The notes under the pieces: generated by a model | What the model was told of the DNA's origin: nothing | Seen by the model: only the letters and a program-made list of their open reading frames with translations | The model's database searches: none | Shown here: positions 1 through 11,375 of the stretch, piece by piece | How the letters are laid out: every line of letters starts with the position of its first letter | Position numbering within the stretch: position 1 is the stretch's first letter | Program-made: the position numbers and the translations under genes | Source of the DNA: Microvelia longipes | Lineage: Eukaryota > Arthropoda > Insecta > Hemiptera > Veliidae | Assembly: GCA_018340805.1 (NCBI GenBank) | Contig: JACMZG010001863.1 | Span: 57,356,091 to 57,420,090, forward strand | DNA length: 64,000 nucleotides | Direction of reading: 5' to 3'

Positions 1-232
1 TGTCTGTCACTAAGAGAATATAGCACTCTTATCATCAAAAATGCTTGGTATTTATATTCTAAATTGATCTCGGATCATAGACATTGTTATCCTATCTTGT
101 TTTTATTTCATTGTGTGGACCAACACTTCTGACGATTAGACATACTGCATGTGTTCTGATGATAGTCATTCTATCGCTTCTCTCTATTGCCCATATGTCT
201 AAAATATAGGTCTTGTATCGATGTTGTTACAG

Positions 233-357
233 ATATTTGGATGTGGTAAGAAAACTGCAAACGGTTTACAAGATGGAACCTGCAGGAAGTCGAGGAGTCT
301 GGGCTCTGGATGACTTTCAGTTTGTTCCCTTCATATGGGGCTCATCCCAACTAAATG
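233..357 (+). CDS. Ptpa: PTPA (PP2A phosphatase activator), internal exon a
   Basis: First of four visible exons of serine/threonine-protein phosphatase 2A activator, a conserved cytosolic and nuclear peptidyl-prolyl isomerase-type factor that helps load and activate the PP2A catalytic subunit. The exon follows a TTGTTACAG acceptor and ends at a GTAATC donor. One base completes an upstream codon and one base is left over at the end (phase 1). The translation includes the family hallmarks [26 protein letters not shown]. The N-terminal half of the protein lies left of the window. Identification rests on recognising these motifs and their order across four exons, and I regard it as very secure. 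Confidence 0.96.
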
Positions 358-2243
358 GTAATCAATAAATCCTTTATTGTATAGTAAACCTCGTAATAAA
401 AATTCTTATTAACATAAGAATTTTTAACTGTAGATCTTTGTTTAGAACTTAATTTAACTTAACAACATTGTTACCTTTTTTGTTTTTAACAGAATTATTT
501 GTCTGTTACTCTAGTTGTTGTCCAAACATCTATTTGTTAGCAACCATGTAACTGTTTTTGTTATTATTTAATATGTTAAGTCTTGAAAAAGATAAAATTA
601 TATCGAAAGCTCGGCAAAATTAGTTTTTTTTTATTAATTAGGACCTACTCCTCCTCAAAAGCTTGAATATTTAAAATAGAGGTCCCTATATAGTTTTTTG
701 TCTTAAAAATAATAAATAAAGCCTACTTTTATTTAGTAATGTAAGATGGATTTCTATAAACTAAGAATTACAACTTACGACTAACTACTTCTACAAATCT
801 TTCGTTTTAGTTTCTTATTCACAATTTTACCAAATTTTTATCATAAAATTATACTTATGAGGTTGTTCGGATGATGGAATGGGGGAGAGCGGAGGACAGA
901 TTTTAATTGATTTATGCCCGGTTTCTAGAACGTCAATTAAAGAATTTTAATAGGAGATTAGTTAATAATGAGCCATTAAAGTCTGTTTTGGGTTTCTCAA
1001 AACTGTATTAAGTACAGAGTGGGGATAATCTTCCATATATTGGTTTCTTGAAGAATCATTACAAACTAATTGTTAATTAAATATTGTAGAATTTAATGGG
1101 AGGAATTCGGGTAATTAAATCAGTAGTTATCAAAACCATGTTCTAAATTATTTTTTTTGTAGAACTGAAATATGTTTTATTTTGACTTGAACTATTCCAA
1201 AATAAGGTAGGCCAGGGAAATAACCAACCAAAGGAAAAATGATCTTATAAAATTAGGGTTATTGAGGAGAAGGTGGTTTTTTTTATGAAAGGGTCAGAAT
1301 CACTGATCAAGAATATATAATCCTATTGTTTATGAAACGTTTATTACGCTATATCCTACAATAATAACTCAGGAAAAACTTTGCATATTCCCTAAAATCG
1401 AATACTTAATATGTGAATACTACATTGTAAGGAAAAACATGGTGAAGACAAAACATTTATTAGTAAAAGTAGCGCTTTCTAGTCGAGAGAAAAAGAACTA
1501 AAACGCCTAATTATGAAACCAGGCATAAAGAATGGAATAATAAGAGAAAAATTAATGTTGGAAAGGTATAAGGCCTATTGTTTGTGAAAAAATTCCTTAC
1601 TGAAATAAATTATTCTGGAAGACATATCGCACCTCTTTTGTTTAACTAACAAATATTTAATCAGTTTTTTTGCAAATAATTTGCAAAAGCCAGACATTTA
1701 AAATAGTTATTGCACCCCAAGGGAGTAAAGTTAGACATAATAGGATTATTTAATAGTCGAGAAAATCATGAATGTTAAATCTCAAGGCAAAGCCCAGATA
1801 CGTAAATGTTGTTTCCCGAGGCGTAGACAAGGCCATTGTATCTGAGGCTAAGCCGAGCGAATTAATTGCTTTAGGAATTATTCCATTTTACTCTTGTTGT
1901 AAATACAAGATTTTATCTCCGGCAGGGAGAAAACAAATTACAAATGTGTCATATCTATAGGAAAATTTCATATAAAATTAAAAGAGCCCTACATAAACAT
2001 TGGGAACGTATAAAACCACTTAGATTAAGCAAATAATTAGAATCCAAAGCCTAAATAACTGTTGCAGCTGTATAATTAGAAACAACAAGTTTCATTCATT
2101 ATATACGTTTATTTTTTGGAATAACTGAATATAAAATGATTGTGTACACAGCATGCGTACAATTGTAGGTTATATTATGAAATTATATGATTATACTATT
2201 TGTTTCTAGATTGTTGTGTTAATTAATAACTTTCTATTTACAG

Positions 2244-2344
2244 GTCATCCCAAAATAGAACCAAATTCATTTATAAAGGAGTCGGTAGTAGAGATGTTCG
2301 CCAAGGAATTCATGTTTCTCTCTTGTATCAAGTACATTACCCAG
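2244..2344 (+). CDS. Ptpa: PTPA internal exon b
   Basis: The exon starts after TATTTACAG and ends at GTAACC. Its first two bases complete a glycine codon begun in the exon ending at 357, and it then reads 33 whole codons to a phase 0 end. It encodes a stretch beginning HPKIEPNSFI and ending SCIKYITQ. This is the variable linker followed by the conserved helix that precedes the [14 protein letters not shown] block in PTPA proteins. The 1.9-kb intron before it is unusually long compared with the next two, which are 222 and 272 bp. Confidence 0.94.
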
Positions 2345-2566
2345 GTAACCTTCCACTTTGTTCATCTTGCATCATTTTGAGTCAGCATTTGATTTAGCAT
2401 ATAACTGTTTCTGTGCTTTATATAGGATAATTATATGAGCTAGCTTTCCTATTTATGTACAAGTTGCTCCAAAGTTGGTACCACTGTAGAATTTAATAAC
2501 TGATGCCACTTAATTCAATAAAAGTTGTTTCATTCTGTTCAAATAATTGATGAACTTATGTTATAG

Positions 2567-2674
2567 GTGAAGAAAGGTCCGTTTGCTGAGCATTCCAACC
2601 AGCTGTGGAACATCAGTGCTGTGCCATCCTGGAATAAGATCAACCAGGGGCTTATCAAGATGTATAAAGCTGAG
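2567..2674 (+). CDS. Ptpa: PTPA internal exon c
   Basis: 36 codons, phase 0 at both ends, between a TTATAG acceptor and a GTAAAG donor. It carries the most conserved PTPA block, [19 protein letters not shown], followed by [13 protein letters not shown]. In known PTPA structures this region contributes to the nucleotide and peptide binding cleft. No stop or frameshift is present, so the gene looks functional here. An apparent open frame running on to 2764 is only read-through into the intron. Confidence 0.96.
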
Positions 2675-2946
2675 GTAAAGTACTTAGGATCCTACCAATC
2701 ACAGCAAGGCAATACTCCAACGATGATAACTAACACAAACATACATACACGTACCGACAGATAACTTTGTGAAAACCACTCAGGATGTGTGGGTGGAAAT
2801 TTTTTTGGGCAAAAACAATACTTTTTCTATATACCCAATAAAAAAAATATAACCTATATACCAAGGTAAAAAAACAATCTAGAAAAGCCGGGCTCTACCT
2901 AACCTATGCTCTAGGGAGATAATAAGTTATGTTGTCTATGTTGCAG

Positions 2947-3081
2947 GTGCTAGCTAAGTTTCCAGTAATCCAGCATGTTGTGTTTGGCTCTCTAATATCT
3001 ATATCTACTCCTAAACATAATAACCCGGAAGTAGAGGACCTCACTGTTAGATCTGTGCAGTCTGTACATAAAATAACTTGA
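2947..3081 (+). CDS. Ptpa: PTPA terminal exon d with stop
   Basis: Starts after TTGCAG, phase 0, and reads 44 codons to TGA at 3079-3081. The first part, VLAKFPVIQHVVFGSLISI, is the conserved PTPA C-terminus. About 25 further residues follow (STPKHNNPEVEDL and on to VHKIT), which is longer than the short tail I expect in the family. Either this lineage has an extended tail, or splicing near 3060-3135 changes the end. A second open stretch follows a possible acceptor at 3135 (see findings). The exon itself is secure and the exact C-terminus less so. Confidence 0.88.
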   Translation: MLAKFPVIQHVVFGSLISISTPKHNNPEVEDLTVRSVQSVHKIT

Positions 3082-3446
3082 GCTAGTTATCCGTAACTCT
3101 GTATACCTTTGTTAAGTGTTTTTCTACTTATACAGTGTTGCACTGGACACAATGGATCAAATAAGAAATTCTGAAGACAACATTGCTGCCAAGGAAAAGC
3201 TCCCAAGGGAATACAACCTAGCTTTCATTTCTCCTTACTGAACTTTGAAAGACACAAGAATGTGCTTTATACGAACAAAAAGTGACTTTTATAAAATAGG
3301 GCCCACCTTATTTCACCCATATCATGTGTTGATGGGTGTGATAGGGAAGAAAACTTTTACCAAAAGCATTTTATTTAAAGAAAAACATAAATGGTTAAAA
3401 AGAGTTCACACTTCATGGCTGTCACACCAAAAATATTATATGATTT

Positions 3447-3452
3447 AATAAA
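3447..3452 (+). terminator. Candidate poly(A) signal for Ptpa
   Basis: AATAAA 366 bp after the Ptpa stop codon, within AT-rich 3' UTR-like sequence. Another AATAAA lies at 5477-5482 and could serve a longer 3' UTR. No transcript data are available to choose between them. Confidence 0.4.
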
Positions 3453-4686
3453 GAGTCAGTATTGGCTCTCTTCACAAAAAAATAAAATTTAAACATCAAC
3501 TTATTCCTCTCCAATTTTAAATTTCTAAAAATTGGATGTTATTTTATCTAAAACTATTAGTGTTTCTGTTCTGAACATATATAACTGTCCCGGCATCTTA
3601 AGCCCAGAAGATGTCTGGAAGTTAAGAATCAATAAGCAGTGACTTTGCAGCTTCCACAATGGTAAAGACTGCTCTTTCAGCAATTCTGATACTTTTAACT
3701 GGTAAACATTATAACTCCATTAAGCGCAATGCCTACCAGACCTGTAAATGTGTTTCGATGCTTATAAGTACTGAATGTTTTTCTTTGCTTATCCATTTGT
3801 TCTGGAATTTGTGTGATAAAATCTATTATTATCATCCTGCAATTAGAAAACCACTGAAAACAGTATGTAAGCAAATTTTGTCGGTGGATCTCGGTGGAAT
3901 TGTTGTCATAAATGGGATGTGAAGGCCATGGTGTAGAGCTTGTAACCCTGTTAAAAATATATTTGTGATTGGGGCTCTAGACATGTTACCATGTTATAGA
4001 AGTCAAAATATTTAAGGAATTGGGAATTTGTACAAGGTGACTTTTTTTCTGACTTATGTGACTGTATAATTGATGTTATTTTTAGTCAACAGTAAATATT
4101 CCAGGAAATAAGTATAGATTTTCTTGAATAACAGTCAAAGATGGTGAGCATATATCTGGATCCACTTATTGTAACCTCATCTATTGGACTAGGATGGAGA
4201 AGACCAATCCATTTATATGAGCTCTAAAGGTTGTAAACTTGGGCTATTGCAATAAACAACTAATAATATTCAATAAACAACCTATGAGAATATTTTGCTT
4301 TAATGATTGGCGGCAAGATTGGGCCATTTTGTTTCAAATTTGTAAATGCAAGGAGAACTTGTGGACCATATTGTGTTATTTTTAAATATTTAACATGTAC
4401 ATGGCCTAACTTTTTATGCCATGTGTAGGCTGCCTTCACCTGGAGGAAATTCTGTTTCACAATTCTTTTTATGCAGATGGAATGGTTTCTTATAATTTAT
4501 AAGTGCTATAGGCTAGTATTCTATCTCTATCTTTGACATTATCACTATCTATCACTATCTACAAGTAACTTTTTGCTTTTATGTAGCACTCTTAAGATCT
4601 CTTGGTAGATTCGATCGATGTTCGATGATGTTTCGATTTATGTTATACCAAGGTAAACGATACAATTCATCTAAAACCAGGTGTCC
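3453..4686. other. Ptpa 3' flank, no further gene seen
   Basis: Unstructured sequence that could belong to a long Ptpa 3' UTR. Short open frames here (for example 3659-3922 + and 4260-4460 -) show no recognisable domain or splice context. Confidence 0.4.
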
Positions 4687-4836
4687 TCTCAAAATATAAA
4701 TAAATAAATAAAATCTTTATTCAGCTTGAGACCCTTTTTGGGGTATACATTCGTCAAAACAAATACAACGATACGTATTAACATTATCCTATGCTGAGTA
4801 TAGGACTCAGCAATATTAACATTGCTGTTGGGAGCT
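4687..4836 (-). mobile_element. Possible retroelement 3' end with TTTA tail
   Basis: On the - strand a roughly 130-bp unique segment ends in AATAAAGATTTTATTTATTTATTTATA, shown here only as a description of its tail: a poly(A)-signal-like AATAAA followed by short TTTA repeats. It contains a small stem (CTATGCTGAGTATAG) upstream. This layout suits a truncated LINE or SINE 3' end, but no coding part or target duplication was identified. Confidence 0.3.
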
Positions 4837-5630
4837 CAATTTTCTTTTGTAGAAAGTATACATGATCCATTAAAAATATTTTACCTTAATTGCTCTGAAA
4901 GGAAAATTTAATTTGTAATTTAAATTTTGTTTTGAATTGGCTGTTTTAAGTTTATTTTGTAAAAGAGAAGACAATGTTTTCTTTCAGTGTAACGATTAAT
5001 ATTTTATGGACTTCTAGTCGTGGCAGTTGTTAAATAATGTCCTTGAAGGACATTGAATTTCCTTGTCAATAACTTTAACTGATAATAACAACTTTTGTGC
5101 TTATATTAGATGAAGCTTTAAGCAGTTATATCATGTAATACAGCCTAGTTTTGAAAAAATGAACAGTTGACACAATATATAGATAATATAGATTTCTAGG
5201 TGTCACACAGTTATATTTTATCAACTATAAGGAGTTATTTCTAATTTTCCTTGATAGAGTCAAGCTACTCTCACTCTTATGGGTTTTCTTATTCAGAAAT
5301 TGAATTTTTATTTTGATCATATTGTCCAGACAACCTGTATAAATAATTGTGTTGTAAATATAATTATTATTTATTATAAATACCTAAATAATTTAAAAAA
5401 TGCCAAGTTGCTAAAATGTATTATTTTGTATCCTAGAAACCTACAGTGTGATATTTCTTTCTAGTAATTTTTGTTAATAAAACTTTCATTTATTGCTAAA
5501 TTTGTTTCCATTTTTGGTTTTATCTATTTATTTCTTTTATTTTTTGATATTTTATCATTAGTTTATATTTGTTTTATTTTTTTTTTAAAACTGCAAAAAA
5601 ATAAATATATTCTAAATGTTAGATCTTTAT
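4837..5630. other. Intergenic AT-rich sequence, nothing recognised
   Basis: No conserved reading frame or clear repeat boundary. It contains the second AATAAA (5477-5482) that might end a long Ptpa transcript. Confidence 0.4.
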
Positions 5631-5635
5631 GACGA

Positions 5636-5945
5636 TTAAGGGCCCTGTACGAAGACCTTATTACTCTTTATTAAGAGCCAATGATAGCTCATCACATACT
5701 TGGTCAGGGCTCTAAAGCAGCAGACTAGGGATAGGGCTTTAAATTATTTTCACTTTTCTATCTAAATCTAGGTCCTTTGTGTGTAGGTCCCTATTATTTA
5801 TACCCGGACCTTGCCTAATGGTCCATACAGAAGACTAGGGCCACAAGGTGCCCCTAACATACCTGTTCAAGGCCCTAAAGTAGCACAAAGGGGCCCTAGA
5901 GATTGAACATAAAATAGTTTAATTAAATATTACATTTAAATTAAT
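5636..5945. repeat. Dispersed repeat rich in GGGCCCTA and AGGGCTCTAAA motifs
   Basis: Contains several copies of GGCCCTA, AGGGCTCTAAAG and similar words, followed by an AT-rich stretch. The same succession (AGGGCCCTAGAGCAG, then AAATTAAATATAAA and AATTAATGAA-like sequence) recurs at about 61720-61880 inside the hAT-like element at 61450-62217. This is probably a fragment of the same family. Confidence 0.4.
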
Positions 5946-5963
5946 GAAATTAAGTTCTATGTA

Positions 5964-5967
<4 letters not shown>

Positions 5968-6021
<54 letters not shown>
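5968..6021. repeat. (TA)n microsatellite
   Basis: About 27 uninterrupted TA units. Length and accuracy in the assembly are uncertain for such arrays. Confidence 0.9.
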
Positions 6022-6023
<2 letters not shown>

Positions 6024-7121
6024 TTAAAAATTTTGGTTGCTTATAACTCGAAAACTACTTAAAGGATCTAGATTAATGTTTAAACTTAGACTAATCATAT
6101 ATCAGAAGGAGTCATGTACTATGTCAGATCTTGAAAAAATAAGTTTTAGATGTTTAAATATCGGAATCTAAATTATGCATCTTAACTAAACTTTAAACTT
6201 AGACTACTCATTGGTCAGAATGAACATATTTTATGACTTATTGATTATACTTATACTTATTTTGATTGTCAAATCATGGAAACAAGGGACTTACCAAGCA
6301 ATCATAAAGAACGGCGTGAGAATCACCAGATAAACAAAACATCTTAAGCAAAGAATTTTCTACTGTTAAAAACTTCTATTTTTTGTAGTCCTTATACAAA
6401 TAATTAATAATTTGTTGTTTGGTAAATAAAATATACGAGCGAAGCTCGGGTTTCACTGCTTTTATTTAAATAAAATAATTTTATTTTATTTAATTATTTT
6501 ATTAAATTAAAATTAAATAAATTGAATTAAGTAGACTGTTCTATGGAAAGGGAAGGGTCCATACTCTCAGACTACGTGTCAGTGTTGTCAAAGATAAGCA
6601 GAGTTATGCTAATGATGTTATTTTTAATATATTAAGTTAAAAGTTTATAAATAATATATAATCAATATATTAAATAAAAAAATTATATCAAAAAATATAT
6701 ATCAAATAAATTTTTTGTTTATAATTTAAATATAAAATTTAATAAAAAAGTTGCAAAACTAATACAAGATCATTGACTAATCTATAATTTAAACTTTAAT
6801 CTTGTTAATTTTTTTTTTTTAAAGTTTAAAACTATCATTAATATAAAAATAACTGCTTTACTTTGAAACACTGACTAAAAGAAAAAAAACATGCAAGTAA
6901 ATTAAAAATATATATTTTAATACACAAATAAAACGATGTGTTGTCATGAAATGTTGCATTGTTGTTTAAATAGCAGAGAGAATAAAGCTGTATGTAGATG
7001 TACGTATTAGACTACAGCACATTATGCCTGAAGAGTTTAAACTATGAGAGAGAGAGGTTACAAAAGCTCTTAAAATGACAAATGCCGTGGTACTAACTGT
7101 ACATACCAATCCAACCACATT
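6022..7121. other. Intergenic AT-rich sequence, nothing recognised
   Basis: No conserved frame. It holds the short palindromic word CGAGCGAAGCTCG at about 6436-6448, one of several CGAAGC/GCTTCG-type motifs scattered through the window, and long A/T-only stretches at 6470-6840. Confidence 0.35.
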
Positions 7122-7155
7122 AACCATCGCAAATGATACATCATTTGCGATGGTT
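7122..7155. repeat. Perfect short hairpin, 15-bp arms and 4-base loop
   Basis: AACCATCGCAAATGA at 7122-7136 is followed by TACA and then its exact reverse complement at 7141-7155. No terminator or RNA family is recognised, and no second copy was noticed in the window. Confidence 0.85.
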
Positions 7156-7406
7156 CCTTGGGGAGGAACTACTCCCCCCTTTAAAGAGAAATAGTGAAAG
7201 GGGAAGTGTCTGTGGTTGGGGGGGGGGCATCCTCATGTGGTAACACCAGGGATGGTTGCGTGAAGCCAAAATTTTGTTGCCATAATTTTTCAGAAAAAAA
7301 TAGAGGGCCTTGGACAACATTGGAATTTAAAAAGAATTGGAGAGCCAATAAAGTTTGTGTTTTTACCCTTAATGTATAACCTGCTTAATAGCAACATAGT
7401 CTACAA

Positions 7407-7799
7407 CAGTCTATCGTTTAGTTTAAAAATCTTGACAGGTCAGTTTAGACACCACTGAATTTTAAGAAAAAAAAATCCCTGCAAGAAGGGAGCGGGAAAA
7501 AACTATGTAAACAAATCAGGTTATTTTACCCGTATTTTCTTGGCGATGTTTTTTTACATTTCTTTTGTGTAGTTATATTTTAAAATATCATTTGAAAGTA
7601 TTTTTCAAAACGATGTAATCAAAAGAAGAACTACGAACAAAGTGAACGATTGCCGGGAAGAAGGTTTTTTTCCCTACAGCGGTAATTGTGGTAGGGATTT
7701 TTTTCTCTTTTTAAGTGAGAGGTTGGCAGCGGCTTTTCTGATTGGTCAATCCCCAAAATACTTATGACCTTGGGGATTTTTAAACTAAACAATAGACTG
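7407..7799. mobile_element. MITE family E copy 1 (CAGTCTATCGTTTAG termini)
   Basis: A 393-bp element with terminal inverted repeats of about 25 bp starting CAGTCTATCGTTTAG. Inside is a poly-T-flanked segment and a GATTGGTCAAT word. It matches copies at 11376-11780 and 12671-13079, which are in the opposite orientation. No coding capacity. No convincing target duplication was found, so the superfamily is open. Confidence 0.85.
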
Positions 7800-8209
7800 T
7801 ACTACACAATAATAATGAAAAATCTGGCATGATATGTTTCTAACCAGATGATAAGAAGGATATAGTTGTGTTACAAGTGTCCGAGGGATTAGCGGTGCTA
7901 GTTTAGCAACAGGTTTTTACATGGGAAAGGTATGATAGGTTCCTTCCCTGTTATTAAAGTTCCTTGGGTGACACACAAAAATAAATCACCTCCAGAATCC
8001 TTATCACAGTATTTACTTTACAAAGTCCTCCTCTGAACTCTATTAGTTCAAGTTAAGTTTAAGTTTCTTTGAACATGCCACTCAAGTTGTCCCATGTTAC
8101 CTTGAAATGAATCATGCAATGGATTGGTTTGAATTAACCCACCTGAAGGAGGAGTGAATACCTAAGTTAAGTAATGATAGTAAGATGAGTTGTGGAGTTT
8201 CCAAATAGG

Positions 8210-8479
8210 AGAAAAAAAGAAAGATGTCACTCCACTTAGTATATATTTATTGACAGAGCCGACTTTCAAACTTAACAGTTCATCATCAGTGCCGGTAAAA
8301 GCGAAGTAAAGAAGCTAGGAGACAGACGAAATAGACACCAGCCTCTGGACAAATCTATTTCGTCTGTCTCCTAGCTTCTTTACTTCGCTTTCACCGGCAC
8401 TGATGATGAACTGTTAAGTTTGAAAGTCGGCTCTGTCAATAAATATATACTAAGTGGAGTGACATCTTTCTTTTTTTTC
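8210..8479. mobile_element. Foldback element with about 115-bp near-perfect arms
   Basis: The left arm starting AAGATGTCACTCCACTTAG (8221) is repeated in reverse complement up to about 8470, with only about 18 bp between the arms. The mismatches seen are single bases. Poly-A on the left and poly-T on the right extend the pairing. A CCTAAGTTAA word occurs at 8161-8170 and again at 8479-8488, a possible flanking duplication about 40 bp off the left end. The element is non-coding. Confidence 0.85.
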
Positions 8480-8488
8480 CTAAGTTAA

Positions 8489-9134
8489 ATAAGGTTCTTC
8501 CCTATAGACTCCTCCTCATGCTACAAACTGTACTTTGCCCTCCCTCTACATTTTAATCTCTTTGCATAGGCTCAGTCCATGACAAGTCAACAAAAAAAGT
8601 ACATTTTTAGACTCTTATGTCACTAATTTTAATACCACAGTTTGGATTTAATTTTATTTAAAATTTCTTAAAGCTCTTTTAAGGATTCATTTTAAATTTG
8701 GGTTTTGAGATATTTTTATTTTATATTTGCTTTTAATTAAAACTGACTTCTAATTATATAAAAGTATGTTTAATGAATTTAAAAGGACCAAGTATAAGCT
8801 TTCAGGACACAAATTGTATCATTAAGTAGAATTTCAAATACAGCCATTTTTGTAGTCGAATAAATGCCGAAAAATATCAAGTTTTAGAAAATTCAACCTG
8901 TTGGTAAACGGCAAAATGGCTGCCCAGGATATGTCTCTTGTTATAATGCATACCTGTTAGCAAAATTGTATTAAAACTTATGTTACTGTGGGGTTGTTTG
9001 ACATGTGTCGATTAGATAGGGAATGACGCTCATTTATTGATTAAGGTAAACTTATTTATATCTTTGGTTTAATTATTACTACTAACAATGTAATGTGTTG
9101 TGTATCACATCATATCACATTAACATGAGTATCT
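8489..9134. other. Intergenic sequence, nothing recognised
   Basis: No conserved frame, no clear repeat. It separates the foldback at 8210-8479 from the hAT-like MITE at 9143. Confidence 0.35.
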
Positions 9135-9142
9135 GTTTCCAC

Positions 9143-9682
9143 CTTAGAATAATACTATATACAGAAGGAGCACAGGACCTTAAACACAATGTAATTCCAC
9201 TGATAAAATGAAAGCCGGTTGACTGGTGCAACAAGTATTGCTGCCAACCTGACAACAAAACATTATTTTAAATATGTATCATAAATATCTATTAATGAAG
9301 AAAGGTCGTAAAGAACAAATATAATAACTAAAACACCTGCTGAGTATTTAATAAAACTGGTCTTAGATGGCAAAAGGGTGGCGGAATACAAAAATCTACA
9401 TTTAGTTGACGAGGACTACTTTTTATATATAATTTTAATAAATACGTTAAACTACAATTTAAAATGCATAAAATATTGTAATGCACCGATATTTATAATA
9501 GTATTTTATAAATAATCAATCATTAATTAATAATAGAACATAATAATTCAGCAATCGGAAGTATTGCCAACTTTTTTTTAGAAAATTGTATATTGTAAGG
9601 GTGGCAGCATTACTTAGTTGCACCAGTGAACCGGCTTTCGTGTTATCAGTAGTGCTCCTTCTATATATAGTATTATTCTAAG
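9143..9682. mobile_element. hAT-like MITE family A copy 1
   Basis: A 540-bp non-autonomous element beginning CTTAGAATAATACTATATA and ending in the inverted repeat of that sequence. The arms pair over roughly 110 bp with some internal differences. It is bounded by the perfect 8-bp direct repeat GTTTCCAC at 9135-9142 and 9683-9690. An 8-bp duplication is characteristic of hAT transposition. No transposase frame is present. The second copy is at 16784-17317, inverted. Confidence 0.92.
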
Positions 9683-9944
9683 GTTTCCACCCTGAAACTT
9701 TCAACTGTGTGTCTTTAAACATTGATAAAAGCTGAAGGATACTACTTTCAAAGTTAATTTCCCTTATATATTTAGAATTTGCAAGATTAAGAAGATTATT
9801 ATTAAAATTCTGATTATAGAGAAAATCCTATTTAACTGGCCTTAAAAATACCTTAGTTCAAAGAATTGGTATTATCTTGGAACTATAATGGTTTTAAGGT
9901 ATAATTTAATATTTACATTTTGTTCAATGCTTAATCCTAATTAG

Positions 9945-9950
9945 TTTATT
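9945..9950 (-). terminator. Candidate poly(A) signal for the CRAL-TRIO gene
   Basis: AATAAA on the - strand, 85 bp beyond the stop codon of the last CRAL-TRIO exon. The spacing is suitable for a short 3' UTR. Confidence 0.55.
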
Positions 9951-10034
9951 AAAGTTTATCACTCCTAGTATTGTCAATATCTTGGTTACGAGGATGTTGT
10001 AGTCGAGCCAAAGTGTTTCCATGTGCTTTTGGTT

Positions 10035-10126
10035 CTATGAGTCTTCTGGAGGCGGCACTTCTTTTGGAAATTTTTTTCCTGCATTTGATTTGTCTCCTTT
10101 AAGATTTAAGCAATATTTGGTCCAAT
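10035..10126 (-). CDS. CRAL-TRIO protein, terminal exon 7
   Basis: After a TGCTACAG acceptor (- strand), two bases complete an Asp codon with the single base left by exon 6. Twenty-nine codons and TAG (10035-10037) follow. The tail reads DWTKYCLNLKGD near its start and ends EVPPPEDS. The tail is hydrophilic and follows directly on LNLHKYK of exon 6, a plausible C-terminal tail after the CRAL-TRIO domain. The phase match and strong acceptor make the assignment good, although the tail itself is not a conserved motif. Confidence 0.8.
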
Positions 10127-10220
10127 CTGTAGCAAACAATACAATATAAATGTCCAAGATTATTAAGTGTACCATGTGATCTATATAAATGTAGTATACT
10201 ATAGTATGTAGGTATACAAC

Positions 10221-10371
<151 letters not shown>

Positions 10372-10399
10372 TTGTCATTACCTTAAATCTCATTATTAA

Positions 10400-10777
10400 A
10401 TAGAGATATTATAACTAGAGGGGTTAAAAGTATGTATGTTTGAAGATTAATTAAATAAAATAAGTGTAACTAACTGATTGGTTGGTGTGTCTAACTTATT
10501 GGTTGAATTTTGAAACATCAAAAAAGTAACCTGACCTCCTTCGCTACATAATTTATCAAATAATCAGCACAAAAGTACAATAACAATATATAGAAGAACG
10601 TTTTAAATTACAAATCAAAACACAGACCATATGCAGAAAGCCAAAAACAATTGATTTATTATAACCTTAATTTAATCTTTAATGAGGTTACACAGAGCCC
10701 CTGAGAGTCCTAAAAGATTTTTCAAGGCTTTCAATTTATTAAGATATGTTATGCCCTCTCTAGTATATATCTCTATG
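10400..10777. mobile_element. MITE family D copy 1 (TAGAGATATTAT termini)
   Basis: Shares with five other copies in the window the terminal words TAGAGATAT and ATATATCTCTATG and the internal word ACACAGAGCCCCTGAGAG. It carries about 70 bp of extra sequence near the left end. Immediately right of it (10778-10819) lies an inverted fragment of the same family's interior (GTCTCAGGGGCTTTGC and onward). No target duplication seen. Confidence 0.75.
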
Positions 10778-11039
10778 GTCTCAGGGGCTTTGCTTAACTT
10801 CATTGAATCCTCCTCCAAGTACATTGGATTACAACCTAGTAACTTCACTTTGAAACGCTAATGACCGTCTCCAACCAAATCGGACATGACTTGGTGGGAT
10901 AGAAAAGTTGATTTCCCTACTTTTTTGGACCAAAGACTTGGCAGGGAGTTTTTTTTTTTTTACCACGCAAGTGGTTTTTGGTAAGATATTACTTTACTCA
11001 GAACTAAATAAAGTAATATATAAACCGCGATTTCTGTCA

Positions 11040-11127
11040 GACCTGGCATGTAGTTCACATTTTGTCCACCAGGGAGTTGGCTCAAAATTTCATATGAGCG
11101 CTGCCATTTTGTTTTAACCTAGTAAAT
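11040..11127. repeat. Dispersed repeat, pair member 1
   Basis: A segment with GTAGTTCACATTTTGTCCA and GGGAGTTGGCTCAAA recurs at 41824-41922 with scattered differences. It is non-coding and the boundaries are approximate. Confidence 0.7.
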
Positions 11128-11135
11128 GTTTCAAG

Positions 11136-11219
11136 TGATGGGTTGGCAGCGGCTTTTATCATTGGTCAATCACCAAAATTCTAATGACATTGAGGATTTT
11201 TAAACTAAACGAATGACTG
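11136..11219. mobile_element. MITE family E, terminal fragment
   Basis: Matches the right end of the element at 7407-7799 (GGTTGGCAGCGGCTTTT, GATTTTTAAACTAAAC, terminal GACTG). The opposite end is absent, so this is a solo end. Confidence 0.75.
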
Positions 11220-11375
11220 TAGTATACTTATTTCGTTGAGGGATACACTTGTACTAAAATGCAACCCTATTGGATTATTTTCGATGTTTTTAAAAAACGT
11301 ATTAAAATTTAACTAATGCCAATATTACAATGACACTTAGCATCTTTGTTAATCTTATATACGATAATATAACTA

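Noticed and set aside
3245..3922. Short + strand frames (67 and 87 codons) after Ptpa
   Set aside because: No recognisable motif and no splice context. They fall in the likely Ptpa 3' UTR.
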